Source: Colwellia sp. (GTDB lineage: Bacteria > Pseudomonadota > Gammaproteobacteria > Enterobacterales > Alteromonadaceae). From it: a stretch of 40,694 nt of DNA. A program made the translations under genes and the position numbers. This document shows positions 18,002 to 27,511 of the stretch, in pieces. Position 1 is the stretch's first letter. Each line of letters starts with the position of its first letter. The notes under the pieces are model-generated. The model did no database searches and had not been told where the DNA came from. It saw only the letters and a program-made list of their open reading frames with translations. Location: positions 1 to 40,694 of the forward strand of contig JALJPA010000014.1 in the NCBI GenBank assembly GCA_022969215.1. Reading direction: 5' to 3'.

Positions 18002-19156
18002 ATGATAGGTAAAAAAATTATATTTATAACCATAATCTGTCTCAGCACAGTGATGTTGTTTATCGAGTCAGTGCCAAATACCATAAGATCTACCATAACA
18101 GCTGCTATATCGACTGATCCCTTAATTGATTCTAAAATACTTGAGTTAACATTAGTTCATCAAAGCAAAACGATAAAATTATCCAACGAAATAACGAAAG
18201 CACGACTATCAAATAAAGCGGAAGACGAAGACTATATTATCACTTGTCAGAATGGATATATTGACGATATAGAGGTTAATATTAATGACTTAGAGATCAA
18301 ACAAAGCGCTTTTTATGATTACTTAGAGAAATCTAGCATAGCTGAGCATAAACTCGCTTATATATTATTTGCAACTCACGCTCATCAAACCTCGCAACTA
18401 GAACTATTGCAGAGTTATCTTAAAGAATACCCAAATAATATATTAGCAAGAATGAACCTTATTGGTCATTGCTCAAGCAATATAGAACATAGCGCGTGCA
18501 ACCAAGAATTATTTGAACAAGCAGGAGAAATCGATGGTAATAATGCTGGACTTTGGCTACAAGTCGCAAACTTTTACGCGGCTAAAGGTAATAAGCAAGA
18601 AACTATTAAAGCGATAAATATGGCCAATAAAGCAAATCAGTTTAACGATTATTATTATCAACACCTTTCACTGTTTATGGATGTATCAAAAGGTACTTTA
18701 GATATAAGTGATAGTTTAAAAGCTATTACGGGGATCGGCATACTCGCAGCAACACAGATCCCAATTATGGCTGTAACTAATTTCTGTACTGCAATTGATA
18801 CCCTGACTGCTGATGAAAAACAAGCTTGCTTAATGTTAGGTGAACAGATGGATATAAAAGGTAGAAACCTTTTATATAATTCTGTCGGTATAGCGATCCA
18901 GTCCAAAATTTATCAAGCAGAAGCTAATGAAGAATTATCTGCACTGGTAGAAGCAAGGAATTCTGATTTATATAACCCCAAAAAAAGCAGACTTCACAAT
19001 AAAGCTGGAGAACTTATGATTGCTGATGAGACATTATTTCAATATTGGCTTAGTAATGCAGTTAATTATGGTGAAGTTAAAGCGGCTAATATGCTGATAG
19101 AAGAAGCTATTTTACTATCAAAGAATAAGCATTATAACCCTTGCTCAATCGAGTAA
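18002..19156 (+). CDS. Unrecognised signal-anchored or secreted protein, helical repeat-like
   Basis: I do not recognise this 384-residue protein. The N-terminus (IIFITIICLSTVMLFIESV) is an uncleaved anchor or signal peptide. The middle (about 150-220) has TPR-like spacing: LLQSYLKEYPNNILARMNLI, then AGLWLQVANFYAAKGNKQET and IKAINMANKANQFNDYYYQH. Several cysteines occur (TCQNG, HCSS, HSACNQ, NFCTA, KQACLM, NPCSIE), consistent with periplasmic disulfides. It begins 50 bases after the second lipoprotein gene with AAGGTGA upstream. It is probably in the same unit and is noticeably AT-richer than its neighbours. Confidence 0.65.
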   Translation: MIGKKIIFITIICLSTVMLFIESVPNTIRSTITAAISTDPLIDSKILELTLVHQSKTIKLSNEITKARLSNKAEDEDYIITCQNGYIDDIEVNINDLEIKQSAFYDYLEKSSIAEHKLAYILFATHAHQTSQLELLQSYLKEYPNNILARMNLIGHCSSNIEHSACNQELFEQAGEIDGNNAGLWLQVANFYAAKGNKQETIKAINMANKANQFNDYYYQHLSLFMDVSKGTLDISDSLKAITGIGILAATQIPIMAVTNFCTAIDTLTADEKQACLMLGEQMDIKGRNLLYNSVGIAIQSKIYQAEANEELSALVEARNSDLYNPKKSRLHNKAGELMIADETLFQYWLSNAVNYGEVKAANMLIEEAILLSKNKHYNPCSIE

Positions 19157-19259
19157 CATATTGTGAAAACAACTGACAAAATCCCGGCTAATTTTCAGCT
19201 TCCAAATCACAGATCAGGTTTTACTATCTTCCTTAACCCATCTGAGGTATAACAGCGCA

Positions 19260-20117
19260 ATGAAAATTCCAAAGCGACTATTGCCTCTCGTAGAAGAAGG
19301 CATAATTGATGATGTACTCAACCAATTAATGAGCGGTAAAGAAGCCACAGTGTACCGAGTACGTTGTGGTGATGAAATTCGCTGTGCGAAAGTATATAAA
19401 GAAGCCACTAAACGAAGCTTTAAAAAAGCATCACAGTACACAGAAGGCAGAAAGGGCCGAAGTAGTCGACGTGCAAGAGCCATGGAAAAAGGCTCTAAGT
19501 ATGGTAAGAGCCAACAAGAAGAAGCTTGGCAAAATGCTGAAGTTGATGCTTTGTATACCCTTGCCGAGCATGATGTACGTGTACCACAACCCTACGGCTG
19601 TTTTGACGGCGTGTTATTGATGGAACTTATCACTGATGAGGAAGGTGATGTTGCCCCGCGCCTTAATGATGTAGTGATGCCTGCTGAGCAAGCCATAGAA
19701 GATCATGCCTTAATGATGATTTATATTATGCGTATGCTGTGTGCGGGTATAGTGCACGGTGACTTATCAGAATTTAATGTTTTAGTTGATGCTTACGGTC
19801 CTGTTGTTATCGATTTACCACAAGCGGTAGATGCCTCAGCGAATAACAATGCCAAGGCTATGTTACTGCGTGATGTCAACAATATCACTAGCTATTACGC
19901 CCAATTCGCCCCTACTCTAGCTTTAACCAAGTTTGGTGAAGAAATGTGGGCACTGTATGAAGCAGGTGAGCTAAGCGATACCACTAAATTAACTGGCCAA
20001 TTTGCTGAGAATACCCAAAGCGCCGATGTTGAGACTGTTCTAGCAGAGATCCAAGCCGCTTTTGAGCAAGAACAAGACCGACTTGCCTACCTTAAAGAAG
20101 CAGCAGAGCAAGAGTAA
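19260..20117 (+). CDS. RIO1-family atypical serine protein kinase
   Basis: This 285-residue cytoplasmic kinase has the nucleotide-loop region MSGKEATVYRV and a lysine in IRCAKVYKEATKR. The catalytic loop VHGDLSEFNVLV contains Asp168 and Asn172, and the metal-binding IDLPQAV motif contains Asp185. These are the RIO-family equivalents of HRD and DFG. Bacterial members of this group resemble PA4780 of Pseudomonas aeruginosa as I remember it; the substrates are unknown. A basic insertion (about 52-80) includes GRKGRSSRRARAMEKG and could bind RNA or regulate ATP access. The C-terminus is a glutamate-rich helix. TGAGG lies upstream of the ATG. Confidence 0.88.
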   Translation: MKIPKRLLPLVEEGIIDDVLNQLMSGKEATVYRVRCGDEIRCAKVYKEATKRSFKKASQYTEGRKGRSSRRARAMEKGSKYGKSQQEEAWQNAEVDALYTLAEHDVRVPQPYGCFDGVLLMELITDEEGDVAPRLNDVVMPAEQAIEDHALMMIYIMRMLCAGIVHGDLSEFNVLVDAYGPVVIDLPQAVDASANNNAKAMLLRDVNNITSYYAQFAPTLALTKFGEEMWALYEAGELSDTTKLTGQFAENTQSADVETVLAEIQAAFEQEQDRLAYLKEAAEQE

Positions 20118-20129
20118 CTATACTAAGGA

Positions 20130-20156
20130 GTGATAGCTTCACGCGTAAGCTATCAC
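20130..20156 (+). terminator. Hairpin after RIO1 kinase gene, weak terminator candidate
   Basis: A perfect 10-bp stem GTGATAGCTT / AAGCTATCAC has a 7-base loop and lies 13 bases after the kinase stop. It is followed by AATTAACTTC rather than a T-run, so it may be an mRNA 3'-end stabiliser rather than a true intrinsic terminator. Confidence 0.5.
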
Positions 20157-20394
20157 AATTAACTTCGCGATATAGCTCAACGTATAACTTACCATTCCAG
20201 CTCAAATATTTAATCCCTTGATAATATTGATATACACTATGTACCTTTCATTAAGTACCTAGTGTTGTGGAAATATCTATCTATGGGGTTTCAATACGAC
20301 CTCAAAATTACTATAAAGAGCTGTGTATCGATCATGTACGCTACACTGTGTAATAGACGAATGATTATTTCACTCACCTCCCTGTAACGTTATT

Positions 20395-21165
20395 ATGAAA
20401 TACTTTTACTGCTGTTTTTTTATTATCCTTGTGTTATTTAACTTTGCTTCTGCGGCAACGGGGAAGTTAAATGTTGCTGTATTTCTTGAACCACCCTATG
20501 TTGATTTAGTTGCGAACAAGTTAGTAGGTGAAAATATAGACATTATTCATCTGTTAGCTAAATCCATTGGGCTTAAGCCTGTTTTCATTCGATGTCCTCC
20601 TATGCGTTGTTTAACTATGGTTAAACAAGGGCAGGCTGATATGATATTGGGATTAAGTAAATCGTCTCCCAGAGAGCGGTATTTTATCTTTATTAATCCC
20701 CCTTATCTGCTCCAACATCAGCCGTTACGTTTTTTTACGCTGAAAGCAGATAACTTAACAATAAAAAATTTTAGTGATCTTACCCCCTTACTTGTGGGTA
20801 CATTAAGAGGTGCCATGTATTTTCCTTTGTTTGATGAAAGCCAATCGATAAAAAAAATAGAGCTAACGTCAAGAAAACAACTTGTTAAGATGTTGCTCAA
20901 AGGCCGAATAGATACTTTTTTAGAGAGAGAAGAAACCGTATTACCTTTGTTATCAACAGCTGAATATCAAGATAAATTTTCCATGGCTAATTATCAATAT
21001 AACAAGCCCATGAATAGCTATATTGCTATATCCAGACAGTCAAAGATTAAACATTATGCTAATGAATTATCTCAGGTAATATCAAAAGCGATAGCTGACG
21101 GTACGATTGAAAAAATTAGGATTGAAAATCGAAACAAATATCTTAAAAAGCCTAAGAATAAGTAA
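20395..21165 (+). CDS. Family-3 periplasmic solute-binding-like protein
   Basis: This 256-residue secreted protein has a signal peptide cleaved after ASA (about residue 20). The mature part has the SBP_bac_3 two-lobe pattern: KLNVAVFLEPPYVD, GENIDIIHLLAKSIGLKP, RCLTMVKQGQADMILGLSKS with PRERYFIF, and a late KAIADGTIEKIR helix. No transporter genes adjoin it. In Alteromonadales such orphan proteins commonly replace sensor domains or feed signalling proteins rather than ABC importers. The usual ligand-binding Arg/Asp signature of amino-acid binders is not complete (GLSKSSPRER in place of the common form), so the ligand is uncertain. A bidirectional terminator separates it from the S9 peptidase gene. 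Confidence 0.78.
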   Translation: MKYFYCCFFIILVLFNFASAATGKLNVAVFLEPPYVDLVANKLVGENIDIIHLLAKSIGLKPVFIRCPPMRCLTMVKQGQADMILGLSKSSPRERYFIFINPPYLLQHQPLRFFTLKADNLTIKNFSDLTPLLVGTLRGAMYFPLFDESQSIKKIELTSRKQLVKMLLKGRIDTFLEREETVLPLLSTAEYQDKFSMANYQYNKPMNSYIAISRQSKIKHYANELSQVISKAIADGTIEKIRIENRNKYLKKPKNK

Positions 21166-21237
21166 CCTTTACAGGGTTGATTTTCGTTCTAGGCTGCATA
21201 AAATCTCTTTACAATAAAAATATAACAGTTATAAAAA

Positions 21238-21270
21238 AGGCAGATTAACCTAAGTTAATCTGCCTATTTT
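21238..21270. terminator. Bidirectional intrinsic terminator between convergent genes
   Basis: A perfect 12-bp stem AGGCAGATTAAC / GTTAATCTGCCT has a 4-base loop, with AAAAAA on the left and ATTTTG on the right. It serves both the solute-binding-like gene (plus) and the S9 peptidase gene (minus). Confidence 0.9.
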
Positions 21271-21299
21271 GTTATGACTAGTTAGTCGCTAATTAATAG

Positions 21300-23405
21300 T
21301 TACTTCTGGGTATATTTCTCTAACCATTTGAATACTTCGTCATACCAAACCACTAGGTTGTCAGGCTTACGAATATGGTGATCTTCATCGGGGAACATCA
21401 CTAAACGGCTATCAATGCCTTTACGCTGCAGCGTAGTAAATGCTCCTAAACTTTGTGCGTACGGCACGCGGTAATCTAATTCACCTTGAATCACCAACAT
21501 AGGTGTTTGCCAGTTATTCACGTAAGCAGCAGGATTAAATTTTGAATAATCAGGACTTATTTTTCCTTTAGCATTACCTTTAGAGTCAGCACTTTCTTTA
21601 CCCCAAGAAGGGCCGCCCATATCGTACTCTGGGAACCATAATTCTTCGGTAGATTGATAAAAGCTTGGCATATCATAAAGGCCAGCGTGATTGATCAAAC
21701 ATTTAAAGCCAGTTGGCCAGTTGCCTGCAATCCAGTTCATCATATAGCCACCGTACGATGCGCCTAACGCACAGGCATTATCACCATCTAACCAAGGTTG
21801 GTCTTTAACAATAAAGTCTAAACCTTTTTGTAAATCTTCTAAGGGCTTGCCACCCCAATCACGGCTGATTGAATGAGTAAACTCTTGTCCGTAACCCGTA
21901 GAACCATGGAAATCTACCATAACGACACCATAACCCTGAGCTGCCCATAATTGCGCATTCCAACGGTAATGGAACATATTACCAAAACTACCTTGTGGGC
22001 CGCCATGTACTAAGAAGGCGATAGGATATTTTTTACCCGCTTCATAGTTAGCAGGCTTCAACCAGTAACCATGAACAGTTTCATCATTCCAACCTTTAAA
22101 GTTAAACTGCTTATAGTCTGCAAACTTGATTTCGCTAAGCTTGTCTTTATTGATATTGGTCAGTTGCTTGAAATCATCACCATGGTTATCAATGGTAAAA
22201 ATATCTTTTGGTGAGTTTAAAGTATGACGGGTAAAGTAAAGTTTGTTGCCATGGCTAGTTACATCGCCATTACTGCCGATATTGTAAATTTTTCGCACTT
22301 CATCAAACTCAGGGGTAATCGAGAAAATGCTCTTTTGGCCAACATCTTGAGCAACGACATAAAGCGATTTATTATCCGGTGCAAAAGCTAAGCTGCTAAT
22401 TGAACGATCCCAATTTTGTGCGACAGCACGAGTTTTTCCTGTTCTGTTATCACGAAGTTGTAAGGTAAATTTATCCGCTTCATAACCCGGTGTTTTCATG
22501 GCCTTATAAGCTAAGAAACGACCATTTGAAGAATAAACTGGATTAGCATCCCAAGCTTTATTTTGTTCAGTAATATTTTTTAAGTTAAAAGCTGTTTGTC
22601 CTGCTGACAGCGCAACTTCAAAGATATCAAAGTTAGTGGTCCAAGCATGATCTTTCGCTGCAGCTTTACTTGAAGAGTCTTTCGCTGAAAAGGCTAACGA
22701 GGTAGCATCTGGGTGAATGGTAACTTGGCTCATACCCGCAAAATCACTTTGCCAATTTGGCATTATGTCTTGGGCACTCTTAAGTTGACCGTCTTTACTT
22801 AGGTGAGCGACAAATAAATGCTCTTTATATTCTGTTGCCCAAACATCCCAGTGGCGCACCATTAATTGATCATAAGCGCGGATATTATATTTCTTCTCTG
22901 CATCAACTTTTTTAGCGGCAACAGTACAAGCCAAACTGTCACAACCCGGCTTGATGGTAAACGATAAAGCAAATACTTGGCCGTTCTTAGCTAATTTAAA
23001 GCTATTAATTGCTAATGAAAAATCAGATATTTGCTTGGCTTTATTGTCATCTAAACTCTTTTGCCAAATTTGGTTGCTGCCACTACGTGCAGAAAGGAAG
23101 TAAACCGACTGACCATCATCCGCCCAAATGACATTACTTTCACTTTTCTCATGGTCGGTAAACTGACTAACTTTGCCCGTTTTAACATCTTGTCGATAAA
23201 GGTGATTATCGCTAGCACCTTTTTTCAACCCATAAATTAGGGTGTCTCCTTGAGGGGAAACACTAACATCATGTAGTTGATTTAATTGGTTTAGCTTTTC
23301 AACGGTAAACACTTCACTATTAGTGTGCGCATTAGCGCTTACCGACATTGATAGCGATGCTGATGCAGCGAGAGAAATCGCTGCCAGAGTAAATAGTTTT
23401 TTCAT
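21300..23405 (-). CDS. S9-family serine peptidase (acylaminoacyl-peptidase/DPP-like)
   Basis: This secreted peptidase of about 701 residues has a signal peptide (MKKLFTLAAISLAASASLSM..., cleaved near ANA). An N-terminal beta-propeller (about 35-420, with repeated TD-strand units such as GDTLIYGLKK and GQSVYFLSAR) is followed by an alpha/beta-hydrolase domain. The catalytic triad is visible: Ser550 in GASYGGYMMNW, Asp644 in GELDYRVPYAQ, and His676 or 677 in DEDHHIRKP. It probably acts in the periplasm on short peptides. The open frame extends to 23447, but I choose the ATG at 23405, seven bases after GAG and directly starting the signal peptide; the adjacent ATG at 23408 is possible. Confidence 0.9.
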   Translation of the reverse strand: MKKLFTLAAISLAASASLSMSVSANAHTNSEVFTVEKLNQLNQLHDVSVSPQGDTLIYGLKKGASDNHLYRQDVKTGKVSQFTDHEKSESNVIWADDGQSVYFLSARSGSNQIWQKSLDDNKAKQISDFSLAINSFKLAKNGQVFALSFTIKPGCDSLACTVAAKKVDAEKKYNIRAYDQLMVRHWDVWATEYKEHLFVAHLSKDGQLKSAQDIMPNWQSDFAGMSQVTIHPDATSLAFSAKDSSSKAAAKDHAWTTNFDIFEVALSAGQTAFNLKNITEQNKAWDANPVYSSNGRFLAYKAMKTPGYEADKFTLQLRDNRTGKTRAVAQNWDRSISSLAFAPDNKSLYVVAQDVGQKSIFSITPEFDEVRKIYNIGSNGDVTSHGNKLYFTRHTLNSPKDIFTIDNHGDDFKQLTNINKDKLSEIKFADYKQFNFKGWNDETVHGYWLKPANYEAGKKYPIAFLVHGGPQGSFGNMFHYRWNAQLWAAQGYGVVMVDFHGSTGYGQEFTHSISRDWGGKPLEDLQKGLDFIVKDQPWLDGDNACALGASYGGYMMNWIAGNWPTGFKCLINHAGLYDMPSFYQSTEELWFPEYDMGGPSWGKESADSKGNAKGKISPDYSKFNPAAYVNNWQTPMLVIQGELDYRVPYAQSLGAFTTLQRKGIDSRLVMFPDEDHHIRKPDNLVVWYDEVFKWLEKYTQK

Positions 23406-24165
23406 CATAATTCTCATGTGAAACTGCCAAGATTTTGAATGTAGCAAGAATATACAATCTATATGTTATAAGCAATATTGCTCGGGTCAGTGATAGTTAT
23501 AACTTTGTAAACTAAAGTCACCATTTTATCGCATCAATATAGTTTCAGATCCAGTCAGCAATCTTAATGATCGGTTTATGTGTACAAAAAGCATAAAGGA
23601 AAAAGGAAAGATTTTTTCAAATAAAGAATTTAGACTATTTAATGGAATCAAACTTAATATATTGGCGCGTATTGCAAAGGCTGTATTTAGGTTCGTTATG
23701 TAGATTTACAAGTCGAAATTGAATACAATATATGAGTATAATGAATTACAATACAATACAATAACAAAAAAGCAGTTAGCTCTTTTTAGCCTCGCTAATA
23801 TACTTAAATAAACTATTACTTATTAGGCCACTATAGAAACAGAATTTAATCCAAGACAGTGTTTATGGAGTACAGCCGTTAGTAGATGTTATCGTAATCA
23901 GTTTTTCACTCATATATTGACCACAAAATGATAATTAGGTTTAGTGTCCTACGCACACTTTAAGCTACCGCAGAATCCAGAAAATAAAAAATTATCCTTT
24001 AATATCAAATAAATAAATAACATTAATACCCCCCGCTTTGGCTCAAATTCGCTAAACGAAAAGGGATCTTCATTAGTGAAGGTCAAAATATTTACATCAC
24101 AAACGGCGGAGAATTCCCCCGCAAAAACAAAAACAAATCGTTTTTAGTATTAAAGGATATATTTT
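23406..24165. other. Long promoter and leader region between S9 peptidase and MCP genes
   Basis: This divergent gap of about 760 bases is AT-rich except for its last 140 bases. It contains a (ACAAT)x3 repeat at 23748-23762 and a 41-codon open frame at 23578-23703 without support as a gene. Close to the MCP gene it has a potentially structured leader (listed separately). The S9 promoter must lie in the left part. I see no tRNA or known riboswitch consensus. Confidence 0.45.
24030..24122 (+). promoter_or_regulatory. Possible structured mRNA leader of the MCP gene
   Basis: Two C-rich blocks with the same CCCCCGC core (near 24031-24037 and 24114-24120) enclose three small hairpins. These are TTCG-N5-CGAA, the 8-bp GATCTTCA / TGAAGGTC with a TTAG loop (24065-24084), and a GCGG...CCGC stem. 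The block is much richer in G and C than its surroundings. It does not match the cyclic-di-GMP-I (GEMM) consensus I know, so its ligand, if any, is unknown. Confidence 0.35.
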
Positions 24166-26148
24166 ATGAAATTGAAAACTAAATTATTGATGACTTTTTT
24201 AGTACTAGCACTAATTCCTACCTTGCTTGTGGGTTTTATTGCGAGTTACATCTCCAGTGCCTCCATTGAAAAACAGGTCTTCTCACAACTTGTTGCCGTT
24301 CGAGAAATTAAAAAATCACAAATTGAAAATTACTTTGCTGAGCGTAAAGGTGATATTGAAGTACTCAGTGCTACTATTGAAAAGATACTAAATTTTAGCT
24401 CTACTGATGCACTAAACACTTCGGTACATAATAATCACCAGTATTTTGATAACTTTATAAAAGCCTATGGTTATTATGATTTTTTCCTTATTGATGAAGT
24501 TGGTGAAATTTTTTACACCGTGACTAAAGAAGCCGACTACCAAACTAATCTGCTTACGGGGAGATATAGTCGTTCTGGATTGGGGCAGTTATTTAAAAAA
24601 GTACAAAACGAACGCACTTTTGCTATGTCTGATTTCAGCCGGTATGCTCCTAGCAATGATGACCCTGCAGGATTTATTGCACTACCTTTTACAACAAAGT
24701 CAGGTGTAAATATTGTGGTTGCGTTGCAACTGTCTATTGAGAAAATTAATGATGTTATGCAACAACGTGCGGGCATGGGTGACACAGGAGAAAGTTACTT
24801 AATTGGTAGTGACCTATTAATGCGGTCAGACTCCTTTCTTGACCCTAAAGGCCATTCGGTTATTGCTTCATTTGCGGGTAATGTAAAGCAAAATGGTGTT
24901 AATACTGAAGGCGCCAAACTTGGCGTTCAAGGGAAAACAGGTGAAAAAATCATTATAGATTACAATGGCAACCCTGTGTTGTCAGCATTTACACCTATTG
25001 AAATCAATGGTATTCGCTGGGTTTTACTCTCTGAAATTGATGTAGCAGAAGCCTTTGAGCCAATTTATACACTTTATTGGTATATTATCATCGTAGTGCT
25101 GTTTTTTATTGTCGTCGTAACCTCTGTCGCTTTAATTATAACTAAATCAATTGTAACACCTCTAGGTGGTGAACCTGACGAAATGAAAATGATATCGGAA
25201 ACAATCGCCAGTGGTGATTTAACGGTTTCTTTTGAAGATGGACGTGTTGAACAAAGTGTTTACGGTGCAATGAAAATAATGGCAAATCACCTTCTTGGCG
25301 TTGTCAGTAAAATTGTTGATAGCAGTAATAGCTTAGCAAGTTCAGCTGAAGAAACTAGCGCATTAAGTTTGCAGTCTTCAACAAGTTTAGCTGAGCAGCA
25401 ATCTAGCATTGAGCAGGTTGCAACGGCTGTAGAAGAAATGTCAGTGAGCATTAGTGAAGTTGCAGCTAATGCAACTAATGCTGCATCTTCAGCACAATCA
25501 GCGCAGCAAGCGTCTAGTGAAGCAAACAGCAAAGTGATTCAAACCATAGATGATTTAGGGCGGTTGGATAAAGAAATTTGTCGAGCAAGCGAAGTAATTA
25601 AAACATTAGAAACTGACTCACATGAAATTGGCTCGGTATTAGAGGTAATAAGAGGCATTGCAGACCAAACCAACTTGTTAGCACTTAATGCAGCTATTGA
25701 AGCAGCAAGAGCTGGAGAGCAAGGTCGAGGTTTTGCTGTGGTTGCTGATGAAGTCAGAACACTTGCTTCAAAAACCCAAGAGTCCACTAAAAACATTGAA
25801 GAAATGATAGGCAAACTACAAAACGCCTCAAACGATGCCGTTAAAGTGATGACAGTTAGTAGAGACGTATGTGAGCAGACCTTGTCTAACGCTCAAACTA
25901 CGGCAGATATGATACAGGGAATGGATGCTGAAATAGATAGCATTACGCAAATGACCGAATTAATAGCTGCAGCTGTAGAAGAGCAATCTTGTGTGTCTAA
26001 TGAAATAAGCCAGAGTATTACTGCAATTAGTGATGTTGCCTACGAAAATTCTGCGGCAGCTGCTCAAGTATCAACAGCAGGGCAAGAGATTAGCGTTATT
26101 GCAGCAATGTTGCATCAATTAACACAACAATTTACAGTAGCTAAATAA
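24166..26148 (+). CDS. Methyl-accepting chemotaxis protein
   Basis: This 660-residue chemoreceptor has an N-terminal transmembrane helix (about 8-30) and a periplasmic sensor region of about 270 residues, probably Cache-like ([34 protein letters not shown]). A second transmembrane helix (about 303-327), a HAMP domain containing [10 protein letters not shown], and a long signalling helix hairpin follow. The highly conserved tip [20 protein letters not shown] lies at about residues 500-519. It has no C-terminal CheR-docking pentapeptide (the end is QQFTVAK). AAAGGA lies eight bases before the ATG. The ligand cannot be read; Cache receptors often sense amino or organic acids. A very strong bidirectional terminator follows. 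Confidence 0.92.
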   Translation: MKLKTKLLMTFLVLALIPTLLVGFIASYISSASIEKQVFSQLVAVREIKKSQIENYFAERKGDIEVLSATIEKILNFSSTDALNTSVHNNHQYFDNFIKAYGYYDFFLIDEVGEIFYTVTKEADYQTNLLTGRYSRSGLGQLFKKVQNERTFAMSDFSRYAPSNDDPAGFIALPFTTKSGVNIVVALQLSIEKINDVMQQRAGMGDTGESYLIGSDLLMRSDSFLDPKGHSVIASFAGNVKQNGVNTEGAKLGVQGKTGEKIIIDYNGNPVLSAFTPIEINGIRWVLLSEIDVAEAFEPIYTLYWYIIIVVLFFIVVVTSVALIITKSIVTPLGGEPDEMKMISETIASGDLTVSFEDGRVEQSVYGAMKIMANHLLGVVSKIVDSSNSLASSAEETSALSLQSSTSLAEQQSSIEQVATAVEEMSVSISEVAANATNAASSAQSAQQASSEANSKVIQTIDDLGRLDKEICRASEVIKTLETDSHEIGSVLEVIRGIADQTNLLALNAAIEAARAGEQGRGFAVVADEVRTLASKTQESTKNIEEMIGKLQNASNDAVKVMTVSRDVCEQTLSNAQTTADMIQGMDAEIDSITQMTELIAAAVEEQSCVSNEISQSITAISDVAYENSAAAAQVSTAGQEISVIAAMLHQLTQQFTVAK

Positions 26149-26225
26149 AAGCATTCAAATGGTATTACCCTGACAATGCTGTGAATGTAGTCATATATCG
26201 ACTGATAATGCGCAGCTAATAATTG

Positions 26226-26274
26226 AACAACAAAAAACGCCAGCTTGAAATTCAAGCTGGCGTTTTTTGTTGTT
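26226..26274. terminator. Very strong bidirectional terminator between MCP and trhO
   Basis: A perfect 23-bp inverted repeat has a three-base loop (AAT). Its GC core CGCCAGCTTGA is flanked by AAAAAA and TTTTTT tracts and further paired CAACAA/TTGTTG. It lies between the convergent MCP and trhO genes and can end transcripts from both sides. Confidence 0.97.
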
Positions 26275-26301
26275 TTGTACTTTTCTGTTACAGATTTACT
26301 G

Positions 26302-27345
26302 CTACTTAGCTGCTTGTTTAGCCTTTTTGTCATTTTTTTCTTGGCGACGTTCTTCAATTATATTTTGAATATCACCACCAATATGGCTTTCACCGCGCTC
26401 TTCAGCCAAGGACATTTGACGTTGACGCTCTGCATAACGGTTACGTTGTGCTTCAGTTACCTTGTCATGACAGCGATGACAACTTACGCCTTTAACGTAA
26501 TGCTCGCCTTCTTTTTCAGCTTCAGTTAGCGGAAAGCGACAAGCAAAACATTGATCATACTGACCTTGCTCTAAGTCATGATTAACCGCGACACGTCCAT
26601 CAAAAACAAAACACTCACCTTCCCACAGTGTCTCGGTACTCGGCACTTCTTCAAGATACTTTAAAATGCCGCCTTCAAGATGATAAACCTCTTCAAAGCC
26701 CTGCTCTTTTAAATAAGCGGTAGATTTTTCACAACGAATGCCGCCAGTACAATACATGGCCACTTTCTTGTGTTTGTTTTTATCTAAGTTTTTCGCCACA
26801 TACTCTGGAAATTCACGGAAAGTTTCAGTATTTGGATTGATGGCATTTTTAAAAGTACCAATTTCAATTTCATAATCGTTACGGGTATCAACTAATACCA
26901 CGTCTGGATCAGAAATTAAGGCATTCCAATCTTTTGCTTTTACGTAAGTACCAACAACTTGGTTAGGGTCAATACCTTCAATGCCCATAGTAACGATTTC
27001 TTTTTTCAATTTCACTTTAGTGCGGTGAAATGGATTTTCTTGCGCGTAAGATTCTTTATGAGAAATTTTATCTAAACCTGGCTGTTCACCAAGGAAAGTC
27101 AAAACGGCATCAACACCTGCTTGTGGGCCTGCAATGGTACCGTTGATACCTTCTGCTGCTAATAACAAAGTACCTTTAACTTCAACGCTGGCCATTTTAT
27201 TTGATAATGGCTCACGTAAATCTTCGAAAGCATCTAAACGAACGAACTTATATAACGCACAAATGGTAATAGTGTTAGTTGACGATTTTTTTGAGGTGAT
27301 TTGTGCCGTAGTAAGAGTAGATAATTTTTTTTCTGATGAACTCAT
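26302..27345 (-). CDS. trhO: tRNA uridine(34) hydroxylase (rhodanese-like, YceA family)
   Basis: This 347-residue cytoplasmic enzyme hydroxylates uridine at tRNA wobble position 34, the first step of cmo5U/mo5U formation. After an acidic/serine-rich lead of about 25 residues comes the acylphosphatase-like N-domain ([18 protein letters not shown]... [13 protein letters not shown]). The rhodanese domain has [17 protein letters not shown] and the active-site loop [11 protein letters not shown] (Cys199). A C-terminal region has paired cysteines ([16 protein letters not shown]), likely binding zinc. The length equals the family's roughly 350. GGAG lies nine bases before the ATG. It converges on the MCP gene. 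Confidence 0.93.
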   Translation of the reverse strand: MSSSEKKLSTLTTAQITSKKSSTNTITICALYKFVRLDAFEDLREPLSNKMASVEVKGTLLLAAEGINGTIAGPQAGVDAVLTFLGEQPGLDKISHKESYAQENPFHRTKVKLKKEIVTMGIEGIDPNQVVGTYVKAKDWNALISDPDVVLVDTRNDYEIEIGTFKNAINPNTETFREFPEYVAKNLDKNKHKKVAMYCTGGIRCEKSTAYLKEQGFEEVYHLEGGILKYLEEVPSTETLWEGECFVFDGRVAVNHDLEQGQYDQCFACRFPLTEAEKEGEHYVKGVSCHRCHDKVTEAQRNRYAERQRQMSLAEERGESHIGGDIQNIIEERRQEKNDKKAKQAAK

Positions 27346-27511
27346 AGAGTCTCCATTGAACTAGCTGGAACGTAAATCCAGTGCTGTAGATTAAAGTGCT
27401 TTTAAAAGCGAAGAGAAAACCCGACCCAGATCAGATTTTCTAGGGCGCAAATTCTAACAGAATTCTTTGATAATGAACATAGATCACTAATCAAGCAGTT
27501 TGGCCGACTAC

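Noticed and set aside
23578..23703. 41-codon open frame starting MCTKSIKEKG in the gap before the MCP gene
   Set aside because: No ribosome binding site, no recognisable family and a composition expected from AT-rich non-coding DNA; kept only as a note.
23748..23762. (ACAAT)x3 as a possible CRISPR or phase-variable repeat
   Set aside because: Only three five-base units without spacers, and not placed in a coding or core promoter context; consistent with chance in AT-rich DNA.
24038..24056. Sigma-54-like TGGCTCAAATTCGCT before the MCP gene
   Set aside because: The GG-to-GC gap is one base too short and TTGC is not intact; sigma-54 promoters tolerate spacing changes poorly.
24030..24122. Cyclic-di-GMP-I (GEMM) riboswitch before the chemoreceptor
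   Set aside because: The conserved GCAAAGCC-type core and the tetraloop/receptor pair of that class are not present.
26245..26529. Hydrophobic 94-codon plus-strand frame over the trhO 3' end
   Set aside because: It begins inside the terminator hairpin and is antisense to conserved trhO codons; the apparent membrane character comes from reverse reading of charged codons.
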